From assembly GCA_013397935.1 (NCBI GenBank), contig VZRN01005001.1, positions 898,268 to 962,267 on the forward strand: a stretch of 64,000 bases of DNA, in the 5' to 3' direction. Position 1 is the stretch's first letter, and every line of letters starts with the position of its first letter. Positions 1 through 11,013 of this stretch are shown piece after piece. A program made the translations under genes and the position numbers. The notes under the pieces were generated by a model that saw nothing but the letters and a program-made list of their open reading frames with translations, was not told the origin of the DNA and did no database searches. The stretch comes from Dasyornis broadbenti (lineage: Eukaryota > Chordata > Aves > Passeriformes > Dasyornithidae).

Positions 1-209
1 TTTTTTTTTTTTTTTTTTTTTGCAAGAATCTCTCTGCCCGGTTTGATTCCAAGCCCTGAATAATTCATAGTCCGTAAATAGCTTCCTCCTCCTCGGGTAA
101 ATAGAGCCTTTGTCCCGAGTGCTGGGCGAGCAGGGAGCTGTGTGATGCTGCCGGGGCAGCGCTGGGAGAGCAGAGGGGCTCACGGGCCGTGCTTTGTGTT
201 TTCCTGCAG
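1..209 (+). other. End of the upstream GRIK4 intron
   Basis: A 21-base T run opens the window, followed by unique sequence and the acceptor tract of the first coding exon (about 190-209). No promoter or exon is recognised. Confidence 0.6.
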
Positions 210-341
210 AGTTATGTCATGCCCAGACCACCACAGGGCTCCATGAGGATTTATGGAAGATGCTCCGTGTCTTGGCGCCTCTGGTGCTCCTTCTGCTGTG
301 GCTGATGAGGATCTGGGCCAGCCCCCACTCCCTGAGGATCG
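210..341 (+). CDS. GRIK4: GRIK4 first coding exon (5'UTR end, start codon, signal peptide)
   Basis: The product is kainate-type ionotropic glutamate receptor subunit GluK4 (KA1), a high-affinity subunit of neuronal membranes that works with GluK1-3. The exon follows a pyrimidine-rich acceptor ending AG at 208-209 and ends at a gtgagt donor (342-347). Bases 210-259 are 5'UTR. Translation starts at ATG 260, which has A at -3, and gives a 27-residue stretch beginning MLRVLAPLVLLLLWLM and ending SPHSLRI. The leucine-rich core (residues 5-16) with small residues near A20/S21 is a typical cleavable signal peptide. SPHSLRI matches the start of mature GluK4 as I recall it, and the paralogue GluK5 differs here. 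No in-frame ATG lies upstream inside the exon. The exon ends after one base of codon 28 (phase 1), which fits exon 2 exactly. Non-coding 5' exons and the promoter are outside the window. Confidence 0.95.
214..246 (+). promoter_or_regulatory. Short upstream ORF in the GRIK4 5'UTR
   Basis: ATG at 214 opens a 10-codon frame closed by TGA at 244-246, 13 bases before the GRIK4 start. It has G at -3 and T at +4, a moderate initiation context. Seen in sequence; a role in translation is inference. Confidence 0.5.
219..305 (+). promoter_or_regulatory. Upstream ORF overlapping the GRIK4 start codon
   Basis: ATG at 219, with a second in-frame ATG at 243, opens a 28-codon frame ending TGA at 303-305. 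It runs through the GRIK4 start at 260 in another frame, so ribosomes using it could not reinitiate at 260 without scanning back. G at -3. If translated it would lower GluK4 output. It is wholly within the first coding exon and so present in any mRNA that includes the whole exon. Confidence 0.45.
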
Positions 342-443
342 GTGAGTGCACACCCCCGGCTCGGATCCGCGGCAATTCCGGGAGGGGGGAGTCCTCCCCG
401 CCTCGGTGGGGTGTCCCCGTTCCGGTGGGGTGGGCGCTCTGAG

Positions 444-965
444 CGAAATGTTCTCCTTCCTTTTGGAAATGAAATGTAGTCTACGGTGAGTTGACACTTG
501 CTGATCTCCTCCCTGAATTTTGGGAATGTTCTCTGCTTCCTCCTGTAGACGAAATGCGGTCTATGATGAGCTGACACACTTGTTGAACTCCTCCTTGCAT
601 TTTGGAAATGTTCTCCTTCCTTTTGTAAACGAAGTGTGGTTTATGACGAGTTCACACTCTGAGCTCCTCCCTGAATTTTGGGAATGTTCTCTCCTTGCTT
701 TTCCAAACGAAATGCAGTCTATGATGAGTTGACACACTGAGCTCCTCCCTGAATTTTGGGAATGTTCTCTTTCCTTTTGTAAGTGAAATAGAGTTTATGG
801 TGAGCTGACACACTCTCTGCATTCTGGGAATGTTCTCTCTTTCCTCTTGTAAACGAAGCGTAGTTTACGATGAGTTTGCACACTTGTTGAGCTCCTCCCT
901 GAATCTGGGGAATGTTCTCCTTCCTCTTGTAAATGAAATGCAGTTTATGGTGAATTCACATATTT
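444..965. repeat. Tandem array, unit about 68-85 bp, ~6.5 copies
   Basis: The motif GAATTTTGGGAATGTTCTC, followed by a T/C-rich tract, then AAACGAAATGCAGT and a TATGATGAGTTGACACAC-like segment, recurs at about 514, 597, 673, 751, 819 and 901. Copies are diverged and differ in length. The array begins about 100 bases after the exon 1 donor. Confidence 0.85.
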
Positions 966-1640
966 GTAACGATTTTCATGGCGTTAATGTTGCTCTTCCT
1001 GTGTAAAGTCAAAGCCACCCCTCAAAGATGCACTGAGGAACAAAAATTTCCAGCCCCCTCTCCTAAACCCCACACAAAATGAAATATTTCTCTGTCACAA
1101 ACAGATGAGCAAAGGGTGCTTGAGCCCCACCTGCCCCAGTGAAGGAACTCTGATAACCCCAAAATCCCCACTTGTAAGGAAGCCCCGTGAATCCCGGCTC
1201 CTCTGGGCCGCATTAAAAAGCGCTCTTGAAGAGGCACCATCGCTTTCCCTGGCTGCCTGTGCGGATTAGGGAGCAGAAACGTATCCAGAACCCTCGGAAT
1301 GAACCTTGCCTCCGAGTACTGACGCTTTGCTCCGTTGTTCAGAAAGGAAACTCCTTCCCCTGGCTGCTCCCTCTGGAGCCAGCAGCTGCCTTTGTTAACT
1401 CTTCGTCGCAGATCGGCAGCGAATCCATTCCTGTCCCCGTTTGCAACTTCCACAGGTGACACACTCCGAGCGAAATTACCTCTCCCCTCTGCCAGCGGAG
1501 CAGGAAGCAGCTCAGGAAATATGGGGAGGGAGGGCGTGAGCTGGCAGCAGCCTGGCGAGGGTGGCTGGGTGTTTTATGTCCCCGGCAGCTGTGATTCACG
1601 TGGAGCGCTCCCTGCACGGTCCCAGCTCTGCTGCCCGCAT

Positions 1641-2056
1641 TTCACCGTGATGGGCAGAGCCTCCACTCGAGCCAGCGGGCAGGGATGGGGATGGAGGGTG
1701 AATTATCAGGATGCCGGAGGTGAAAACCCTTCTTTGGGGGGAGAATTGAAGGGTTTGGGAAGCGTGGGGTAAAAGGGAAGCTCCCCTGACAGCACAGAGC
1801 TGCAAACTTGGGGTCTGTTTGTTGCCCACCTCCCCAGACAGCTCAGATTCCACCTTGATGGGCAGATCCTCCCCTCGAGCCACCAGGCAGGGATGGGGAT
1901 GGAGGGTGAATTACCAGGAAGCATCCTGATAAGGTGAAAATCCTTCTTGGGGAGGAGAACTGAGGGGTTTTGGGAATTTGGGGAAAAAGGGGAGCTCCCC
2001 TGACAGCACAGAGCTGCAAACTTGGGGTCTGTTTGCTCCCCACCTCCCCGGAAAAC
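1641..2056. repeat. Tandem duplication, unit about 210 bp, 2 copies
   Basis: 1641-1846 and 1847-2056 share the same order of blocks: TGATGGGCAG with CTCGAGCCA, then GGGATGGGGATGGAGGGTGA, then a TTCTT/GGGG block, then CCCCTGACAGCACAGAGCTG followed by CAAACTTGGGGTCTGTTTG. Moderately diverged. Its open frames on the - strand come from this duplication. Confidence 0.85.
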
Positions 2057-4140
2057 CCAGAGTGAAAGGTGAAGGTGTTTGAGACCTGTTTGAGACCTGG
2101 GGCTGTGTTCTGAAGCCTTTAAGGATTGGAAACTCCAAATCTGTGCTGCAGCTTCCAGGTGGGAATGGCAGCTGCCTTCCAGCTTGGTTTGGTTGTGGGG
2201 TTTGATGAGTGTTGTTTCTTCGAGCCACAGTTTCATTTTTACGGCGCCTCCAACAAAAAAGTTCATAAAAATAAAAGTGCAGAATAAAAAGAGGGGAAAA
2301 ATATTACCAGCAGCCCTGAAATCATTCCCAAATGCATGCTTTTGGCAAGGCAGGGAGATATGGTATCTAGCAACATAAATCAATGCTCTGCATTGGGAAG
2401 GAAAAACACACCAGCAAGAACATTTAAATATTCGAAGAAAATGCAAGCTGCCATTGAAACCAATCCTGAAAGCCATCTGATCAGGGGCTGCTGCAGTGCA
2501 CAGGGATGGGATCAGTGACGGGAGCTGAGCTGGGCAGGGTCAGAGTGGGCTCTCCAGCACCACAAAGACATCATTGCCTGCAGCTCTTGGCTTGCAGGCA
2601 GGAGGAAACGCGGTGCTGCTGAGTCAGGGCCACTTGGCTTTGTGAACCAAGCCCCGAGCTTCCCTGCTGCTGCTTTTTTGGGGGGGGTTTGGGGTGGATC
2701 TTGGCCCTGGCATGGCTCAGTGGAGTTTGGAGGCAGCAGATTGCTCCGTCTCCGAGCACACAGCGCGTTTCTGCTGGCCTGGGCAGGACCCACGGCGAGT
2801 GTTGCGTTGCAGTGAGCTGGAGAGGCATCGCCTGTGCGAGGAACTGAGCAGAATGTGGGCTCCAGGGTGACCTTCCCCGTGCCTTTGGCTGCAGAGGAGC
2901 AGCCTGGAGCCTGCTGAATGCTCTGTTTCTCTCCTCGACACACAGAGGGGAAAAGCCATCAGTGCAAACCTGTTTCTTCAGCCTTAAACTGTTTGTTCCC
3001 TTCTTGATCCAGCCCTGGAGAGAATCTCCTTGCTCACGTTGTTCTGGTGGGGAAATCCAGCTCTGAAAGCTTTGTCCAAAATGGTGATGTTTTACCAAAA
3101 ATGTCTTTTGTCAGTCAGCTCCCTGCCCTGTCGGGGTGAATTATTGTCTCCATGGACCTCAAAAGCTGGGCCTGGTCAGGGAGAGGAGGAGCAGGCAGCG
3201 ACGGGAACATTCTCAGCAGTTTGAAGAGCTCTGGGAAGGAAGGAATTGCCTCCAGCCAGCCCTGCAGCCCTTGGAAAAACCAATGCAGGACTTCCCAAAA
3301 TATCCTGGGAGCCAGGAGCTGGTGCTTGCCCTGGCACAGGTTGTGTTGCTTCCAACACCCCAAAAACCAGAAGCCACCAGCTCCCTCCTGCCCTCCAGGG
3401 TGGCATCTCCCCCGGCCCCGCTCTCCTGCAGCACGAACGAGGTGTGGAAGCAATTCTGGGTTTGTTTTTCTCCTGTTCACTCACGCACAAGGAGGTGTCA
3501 GGGAATTTGCCTGAGTTATTTACGGAGTTATTTACTCGGTCTCGCAGAGCAGAGCGGCGGGGCCCTAAATTGGCATTCTCTGCCTTGATTCATTGGGTGC
3601 GTGCTAAGAGCTCATTCCAGATTCACAGCCCGGCCAAAGTTGCAGTTTATCCATGGCGTTGCCCTCACCAGCAGCAGGACCTGACACAGGAGCTGCTGAC
3701 AAACTCCTTGCAAGGCCTCCTGTAGCCTTTCAGGTGCTCACCCATGATTGTCTGCCCGTGAAAATCCCTTCCCTCCCTCTGTCCCACAGCTTTGAAAACC
3801 TTACACAACAGCTCCAGCATTTAAGGGATGTTTTTTGGTGTGAAACCTGGTGCTTTTCTGCCCCACACCCAGGGACTGTGGCATTGAGGGTGTTTTTTGG
3901 GGTGAAATTTGGCGTTTTTCTACCCAGGGCCTGTGCATCCACTGCTGGCTCAGCTGTCGTTGCTGTCCCAGTGCTCGGTGGTTTCCTCCCCCAGAGATGC
4001 AGTTTGTGGTCCAAGCCTCCATGAATCCCAGCTGATGCTGGGGGTGTCACTCTGGGGTGTTTGTCCTTGTTTCTGGGCGTGATTCCAAAATTCTGGAGTG
4101 CCTGAAGGGCTGTGAATCTCCTGTGTCTGCTCTGGGTGTA
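2057..4140. other. Unique intronic sequence, nothing recognised
   Basis: No gene, transposon or array identified. 3830-3920 carries a weak internal repeat of TTTTTGGTGTGAAA-like text. Confidence 0.5.
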
Positions 4141-4545
4141 AAATCACAGAATCAGGGAATGGATTGGGTTGGAAGGGACCTTGAAGCTCATCCAGTGCCA
4201 CCCCGTGCCATGGGCAGGGACCCCTTCCACTGTCCCAGGTGCTCAACATTCCATCCAGCCTGGCCTTGGGCACTTCCAGGGATCCAGGGGCAGCCACAGC
4301 TTCTCTAGGAAATCCATTCCAGGGCCTCCCCACCCTCACAGGGAACAGTTTCTTCCCAATGTCCAATCTAAACCTATTCCCTGTCAGTCTGAAGCCATTC
4401 CCCCTCATCCTGTCACTCCCTCCCTGTAAAAAGTCTCTCTCCATCTCTCCTGCAGCTCCTTCAGGTCCTGGCACGCCCTGATTAAGTCACCCCAAAGCCT
4501 CTCTTCTCCAGGCTGAACAATCCCAATTCTCTCAGCTTTTCACAT
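4141..4545 (-). mobile_element. CR1 LINE, 5'-truncated 3' end
   Basis: The + strand reads the complement of a CR1 tail: AATCACAGAATCAGGGAATG, then GGTTGGAAGGGACCTTGAAG, CCATGGGCAGGGACCCCTTC, CCTTGGGCACTTCCAGGGAT, and finally CTCTTCTCCAGGCTGAACAA. The 3' end is at 4141 and the truncated 5' end near 4545. No coding capacity. Confidence 0.93.
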
Positions 4546-5112
4546 CAAGAAAATGTTCTTGGGATCCCCCAGAGCGCGCGGAGCTGTGGGAAAACCCTGG
4601 CATTCAGCTGTGTGTGCTGGCGGAGGTGGGAAGAGGCAGACTGGAGCTTTCTGTGCATCCCCGTGGTTGTGTAGTGCCCTTTTGTTGGCAGCCCCTCCGC
4701 GGGTAGCAGAGCAGCGTTTGTACGGCCCTGAATCCCTGTGAAATGACCCTCCTGAGGTGTTTACGATGCACTCAGCCACTTTTGCAGTGAGTAAAGGCCC
4801 CAGAGCTGCCCTGGTGGATGCAGTTTGTCCACAGGTGTGGCTGAACTGGAGGACTGAGACGAGTTAAAAACGAGCATGAAAAACTCCAGGGCAAAACCGA
4901 ACGCTAACGGAGGAGGAATTGAGGAGCATTTATTCCAGCTCCCTCAGGATACACAGGATCCTCCTGCAGGCACTGCAGGGAAGGTCCCACAAGGCAGAAT
5001 TATCATTTTACAGCGTGCTGGTGGCTCTGGTGATGAGGATGGGGAAGGAGGATGCTGATGGCAGCAGGTACCAAATTCCTCCTCCCGGGTGTGGGGCTGA
5101 GGCGATGGAGAG

Positions 5113-5113
5113 A

Positions 5114-5151
<38 letters not shown>
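5113..5151. repeat. (GAT)n microsatellite, about 12 copies
   Basis: An uninterrupted ATG/GAT trinucleotide run. It gives poly-Met, poly-His and poly-Ile in different frames, which is not evidence of coding. Confidence 0.95.
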
Positions 5152-5862
5152 CCCAGGCGTGCCTGGCACTGCAGGGAGGGAGGCTGAGGGTTTGTGGCAG
5201 CTTCTGAGCCATCCCCAGCTCCTGTTTGCAGCTGCCTTGCACAGCTTGAAACTCCTCTTCTCCCTCCTGCTGGAAACATTTAACACACACAAAGCACAAA
5301 CGCCTTTCCTCGCGCAGCGCTGCCTTATCCAAGCCCTTGGCGGATGAGACTGATGGATCTGGGATAAAGTGGCCATGGATTTGCTGTTCCCCAGCAGAGG
5401 AATGGCCTTAGCCTGGCTTTGAACCCGGCCAGGCTGCTGTGAGCAGCGCACGGCACAGAACCATCTGCAGGGCTCACATGGTGGTGCTGTTGCTGGAAAA
5501 CCTCCCCACGTGTCCTTAGGATTAGTGTTTCATCCCAGCCTGGCTTGGGGAGTGGGGTGGGAGGAGGGTGCAGTTATTGGGATAAAATATTAATATTTTC
5601 CCCAATATTAAAAAGACCCAGATAAATTCATTAAAGTGGATTCACAGTTATTTGTCATTCGCTGCTGGGGAGCGGTGAGAGGTAGAGAAAAATACAATAT
5701 TCATTTGCTATCTGCCCTTTTAATTTTGTTCTGATTGTTCTTCTAGGAGAGTGATGTCTTATTTATAGGTGTTGAGTTATGTGCATAAATATGTTTTTTT
5801 TAAAAAAAATTCATCTGTAGCGATGCCAGGCCCTTCAGCTAAGCCTCGTTTGGACTTACAGT

Positions 5863-6027
5863 GAATCACAAATGGTTGGGGTTGGAAGGGCCTCAAAGAT
5901 CACCCAGTTCCAACCCCCTGCCATGGGCAGGGACCTTTCCCACTGCCCCAGGTTGCTCCAAGCCCCTTCTGGCCTAGCCTTGGGCACTTCCAGGGATCCA
6001 GGGGCAGCCACAGCTTCTCTGGGCAGG
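5863..6027 (-). mobile_element. CR1 LINE 3' fragment
   Basis: Complement of a CR1 3' end: GAATCACAAATGGTTGGGGT, TGCCATGGGCAGGGACCTTT, CCTTGGGCACTTCCAGGGAT, CAGCCACAGCTTCTCTGGGC. 5'-truncated at about 6027. Confidence 0.92.
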
Positions 6028-6561
6028 TTTTATCCTTGGATTCTTTGCAGTTCTCCCCAGGTATTCCTGTGTTCCAGCACTGGGAGCAGTGGCTGCCCCT
6101 GCCCCGCCTCCTGTACCCTTCCTGTCCTGAGTGATCTTGTTAAGGCAGCTCATCCACGGAGGCTGCTCCGAGATAAAATGGGATGGTTTTTATCCAGGAA
6201 AAGGCAACCGAAACTGTTCAGAGAGGGGCTGGTGACTGCCTTGGCCGTTTATCTACCCTGTTTTCTCTGGAATGATCTGCTGGGAGGTGTTTTCCTGAAA
6301 GCTTTTGGTGCAGGACACCAGGGCAGGGTGTTGAGGCTTGGCTGAGGTCGGTGGTGGGCGCTGGGCGGTCTCTACCTGCAGGCAGGAGGTTCACGCGCCA
6401 TTCCCACCAAACCTGTGGATGCCGGTTTTCCCGGGGCTGTGCTCAGCATCCTCCCAGGCTGCAGAGGCAGGAGGCTCATTAGCACCATGGAAGTGTGAGC
6501 GCAAACTGCGGGAGGAGCGCGAGCGCTTCCGAGCGGGAACTGGGACGAGCTGCGAGCGGGT

Positions 6562-6836
6562 TCTTGAGGGATGCAGGAATCTTGAGGGATGCGGGAATCC
6601 TGAGGGATGCGGGAACCCTGAGGGGTGCAGGAATCCTGAGGAGTGCAGGAACCCTGAGGAGTGCGGGAATCCTGAGGAGTGCAGGAACCCTGAGGAGTGC
6701 GGGAATCCTGACGAGTGCAGGAACCCTTAGGGATGCAGGAACCCTGAGGAGTGCAGGAATCCTGAGGAGTGCAGGAATCCTGAGGGATGCAGAAATCCTG
6801 AGGAGTGCAGGAATCCTGAGGGATGCAGGAATCCTG
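6562..6836. repeat. 18-bp minisatellite, about 15 copies
   Basis: The unit is AATCCTGAGGAGTGCAGG, with GGGATG/GGAGTG and AATCC/AACCC variants. Because 18 is a multiple of 3, frames on both strands stay open (for example repeats of NPEECG), but there is no start context or conserved product. Confidence 0.95.
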
Positions 6837-9603
6837 CACCCCTGATTCATTTGGCTTTGGTTTTAAGCAGCGAGAGGGGCCTCTCTGGCACACTGACAGC
6901 ACTGGGTACCAAAGAGGGAGGGATTGGTGGCTTCCTCCAACGCAGAGGTTTTTGCATGAATTTTATTTGATCAAGGTTGGATGCGTTTGGCTTAAAAATC
7001 AACTGAGCCTCATTCCTCATGGGAAACTCCATGGAAAAAAGAGGGGCTTGGTGCAGAGCAGGGTGAGCTGCCCTGCAAGGGGAAGGTGCCCATGGCATCA
7101 GGCAGAGCAGTGCCCCTTGCCTGGTGTGGGAGGACTCCGTGCCTCTCTCCAGGCTGCAGTTTTGCCACATAAAACATAATGAGCTCCTCGTCTCCAGCGG
7201 AGGAATCCAGCGCTATAATAATATGAATAATAAATAATAAGCAGATTTATATTTTAGATCAGTGCCACGGGGCATGGAGTGAGGAGGGAAGTGGATTCAG
7301 GCAGACAGATCATCTCTTTCCATCTTTTGCACCTCTGTGGCAGAGTTACTTCTCCTGATCTGTTCCTATTCATTAATGTCCGAGAGGCAGGTTATATTAT
7401 CCACCCCAAGAGGCCTTTAAGCTTTGTTTTGATTCATTATATATCCACATACATATTATATAGATATAGATCTCTCTGTGCAGAGCAGCTGGATGGGGAA
7501 ACCGGCTGGTGGTTATGGAAAAGAGCCACGTTACTTAAGCAGCAAATCAACGTTCTATTTCTTCACTCTCTTGTTTATTGAAAGCCATTTAGCCACCAGC
7601 ACGGGGGAAGCTGTGCTGCCCCTGGGCACAGCAGCAGCTGCTGCCCTGTCCCGTGTGGCCCTGCGGCTTTGGAAGGTGACTGGGTTGGAAGCAGGTGCTA
7701 ATTCTGCAGGAAGGGGGAATTTTAAGGAGAGGAGCCGGGCAGAGAGGGGTTGGTCAGTGGAAAGGTCACGTTTATCTCTTCCAGGCACGGCCCTGTGCTG
7801 TGGCAGGGTGACAGAGGACAGGCACGGATAGGTGCATGTGCAGAATTTTGTATCAAAGGTCTGGTTTTTTTACATTTGTTCCTGAATATTAAACATTCTC
7901 CCGGAGCCAAGGATCAGGATCTGAGAGTCATGTAACTTGTTTTATATCTAAATACTGTTCCTGCCCCTGGGCAGCACTTTGTGTATTTAGCTGCTGAGCC
8001 ACTTTTAATACAGATCTTTCTGCTTCACACAGAGAAAGCTACTGATAGCATGAGCTACTCTGCAATTTCTTTCATTATTTTTTCATATATATATATGAAT
8101 AAAAAAGTCAATTACATGAATGAAAGATCCTTGGTTGCCTGCCTAAACAGCTGCCAAAATGAATTCCAACTCGGAGCCAAATCAGCAAAGCTGGAGTCTC
8201 TGCAGAGAGCTCCAGTGTGGCGTGAGATGGGATTGTGCATGAGGCTGCATTACAGATCCTGCTGCCCAGCCCCTCGCCCCTGGCTGTCCGTGTGGGCAGG
8301 CAGGAGGGATGGATTTCATTTCCCTCAGGGCTGGATTCAATCTCCTCCTCAGAGCCGTGCTGGGGTGAGCGTCACTGCCCTGCTGAGCAGCTGCCTTGGC
8401 AGCCCAGGGCACCTGGCAGCTTCATGCCAGCCTTGGTGATACTTGGAGCTCCGAACCTGTTCCTCCCCGCAGACCAATTAACTTGTGTGTAAAGAGCCAT
8501 CCGAAGTGAGCAGGAGAATTCTGGGGATGTGAGGAGCTGGGTGGAGTGCGAAAATCTGGGTAAATCCTCCATGCAGGCAGGAGCAGTTCTGGGAGTGACT
8601 CCTGAGGATGGAGTCGGGCTGAAGCACGCCTTGTTTTTAGGGAGCTCTGTGCTGACCGTGGTGGCACCTGAAGGTCCTTTTCAGGCAGCGAGGGGGAGGA
8701 GAGCCTTGCAGATTTTGAGTAGATGCCCAGTTTCCTCAAGGTGAGTTGAGACAAAGCCGAATTCGTTACCTGGGAGCTGTTAGAGCCTTTCTGGGAAGGG
8801 CAGGGAGAGGATGGCAGATGGGAGAAGGAGACAAAAAGCTGCTGGAGCAGAGCTGAGATCCGACCCCGTGAGTGCGAGGAAGGGTTTCTTTGTGGTGCTC
8901 GGGGTTTCTCCCTCCTGCTCTGTGACTCTTGGCACATTCCCTCGTCCTTGCTCCGTGCATGGGTGGCTTGCAAGCTCAGGAGCTCTCCAGGCTGCCACGT
9001 GCCCAGAGCTGAGCTCAGCGAGGTGGTAAAGCCCTCTCGCCGAGCTTTAGGCACTGCGGGGCTGCCGGGCAACCTTCCCAGAAGAGGAGCTTTTGACCCA
9101 GCAGGGCACTTCTCTCGAGTGCCCCTCTGCAGCTAATTGCTGCTGGCTCGGTGTCAGAGGAACAGAGCCCCTGCAAAGCTGAAATCCCAAATCGCCCTGG
9201 CTGCCATTCAGCAGCTCCCACTCTCCAAATCCAGGTGTTAGGGATGCACAGCACGCGGAAAAGCGCCGAGCCCAGAAGTGGAGAACAAGCTGCTGACGAA
9301 GCAGGGCAAGTGGTGGGTCCTGCCCTTCCCTCGCTCTCAGCTTTGTGCTCCTCTTCCTCCTCTTCTTCCTCTCTGAGATCAAAGTTTCTGGCCGAGGTTG
9401 CTGAAAAACAAATGCTGAGGGAAAAGGGAAGGATGGAAGGGCCTGAAAGAATGGAATTTGCTTTTCTGTGGGATGTTAGCTGTGAGAAGCAGGGGAGCAC
9501 GTGGGAGAGAAGGACAACATGCAAGGCACAATCCATAGCAGACAGGGCTGGGAGCAGGCAGCGAAAATGGGTGCCTTTTGTTACTGGGACACCCATCCAG
9601 GAG
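6837..9603. other. Unique intronic sequence with A+T-rich patches
   Basis: No element recognised. 7180-7480 and 8010-8190 are A+T-rich with short homopolymers and TATATA stretches. Confidence 0.5.
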
Positions 9604-9609
9604 GATTGG
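9604..9609. other. Target site duplication of LTR copy 1 (left)
   Basis: GATTGG, repeated at 9978-9983. Confidence 0.85.
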
Positions 9610-9977
9610 TGCGGTGGTCAATGGCATGGACTCCACGAGATGGGGATCAGCAAAGACATTTTATTGCAAAAATCCAGGGTTCCTAAACGGTTCCTTTGTT
9701 CTGAGTTCCCAACCCTGTGAGGCACAACAAATGTGTTGAACCAACCCCCATGAACCACGGCAGGAACACGCATCAGGTGGAACCAAGCAGCAGCCCCACG
9801 CTGGGAGCACCCATTGGCTCTAACAATTGTTTTCCAGCTCTGTCACTTGTTTTTCACCTCTGCTTCAGCTGAGCCATTCCCAGAATGCTCTCTGCTCAGC
9901 CCGAGGAGCAGAAGTGAGCGAGGATTTTACGAGGGCAGCGAGGCCCTCCCTTTGCAAGGCCTTGCTGCTCCACAGCA
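9610..9977 (-). mobile_element. Solo LTR, copy 1 of a 368-bp family
   Basis: The ends are TG...CA and the insertion is flanked by a perfect 6-bp duplication GATTGG (9604-9609 and 9978-9983). The - strand carries a polyadenylation signal AATAAA (complement at 9660-9665) about 50 bases from the LTR 3' end, which sets the orientation. It has the same length as the copies at 10646 and 17187. A 6-bp duplication with TG/CA ends suits class II (ERVK-like/alpha-beta) retroviral LTRs. No gag, pol or env remains. Confidence 0.88.
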
Positions 9978-9983
9978 GATTGG
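9978..9983. other. Target site duplication of LTR copy 1 (right)
   Basis: GATTGG, matching 9604-9609. Confidence 0.85.
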
Positions 9984-10645
9984 GTCACGTTAGGGTGGTA
10001 TCGTATCCCAGAGCCTTTCTTTGGGTGGTGTTTGGAGAGGAGAGGAGTGTGGGCAGTCTGGGAAGCAGAAGATCCTGGCTGGAGGAGAGCTCAGAGCCCA
10101 GGGAATGGCAGCAGAGAGGTGGAGCTGGGAGGGCTGTGAGCACAGGAGCAGCTCAGCCCTGACTCCAGCCCTGCCAGATGAGGGCTGGGGATGTCAGGAG
10201 GCTGCAGGGAGGGATGGCTCGTGTTCCCACAGACATCCCTCGTGAATTCCTCTTGCACCTCCAGACACCGTAGGGGCTTGGAGAGACCGAGTGGAACTTC
10301 ATGGGAAAGTGATGGCTGAATGTCAATGCTGCTGTCGAAGCCAATTTGGAAGCTGGAAAGTGCTAAAAGAATTAAGATTGTTAAATGGAAATACATCTAC
10401 TTGGTTGAGATAAAATAGGGTTTAAATGAGTGAAATTTTCAGTGGATTACCCTTGTTAGAGCACTGCCTTATTTAATAAACTGGGTTTTAATCTGCTGCA
10501 AGCATTCCTGAAGGGGAGGCTCAGCCTGTGGAGGTGCCTGGATGTGCTGAAGGAGAAGGAGCAGCTGTGCCATCACCCTCTGGGATGGAGCCACAGCAGC
10601 AATCTTTTGCCCAGGAGTGCTCTGTACTTTCCCAAGGATCTTGTT

Positions 10646-11013
10646 TGCGGTGGTTGATGGCATGGGCTCCACGAGATGGGGATCAGCAAAGACATTTCAT
10701 TGCAAAAATCCAGGGTTCCTAAACGGTTCCTTTGTTCTGAGTTCCCAACCTTGTGAGGCACAACAAATGTGTTGAACCAACCCCCATGAACCACGGCAGG
10801 AACACGCATCAGGTGGAACCAAGCACCAGCCCCACGCTGGGAGCACCCATTGGCTCTAACAATTGTTTTCCAGCTCTGTCCCTTGTTTTTCACCTCTGGT
10901 TCAGCTGAGCCATTCCCAGAATGCTCTCTGCTCAGCCCGAGGAGCAGAAGTGAGCGAGGATTTTACGAGGGCATCGAGGCCCTCCCTTTGCAAGGCCTTG
11001 CTGCTCCGCAACT
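10646..11013 (-). mobile_element. Solo LTR, copy 2 of the 368-bp family
   Basis: Exactly 368 bases, in the same orientation as copy 1 and about 97% identical by eye. Flanked by CTTGTT at 10640-10645 and 11014-11019. The polyadenylation signal has decayed to AATGAA. One terminal base is changed (starts AG rather than TG on the - strand). Its own flanking duplication differs from that of copy 1, so the two are separate insertions and not the two ends of one provirus. Confidence 0.87.

Noticed and set aside
194..259. Upstream in-frame ATG at 194 as the GRIK4 start
   Set aside because: It lies before the splice acceptor (AG 208-209), in the intron. The start at 260 gives the proper signal peptide.
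1706..2476. 256-codon - strand frame
   Set aside because: Runs through the ~210-bp tandem duplication; no domain or splice structure.
9610..11013. Copies 1 and 2 of the LTR as the two ends of one provirus
   Set aside because: The 668 bases between them hold no retroviral coding sequence, and each copy has its own different target duplication.
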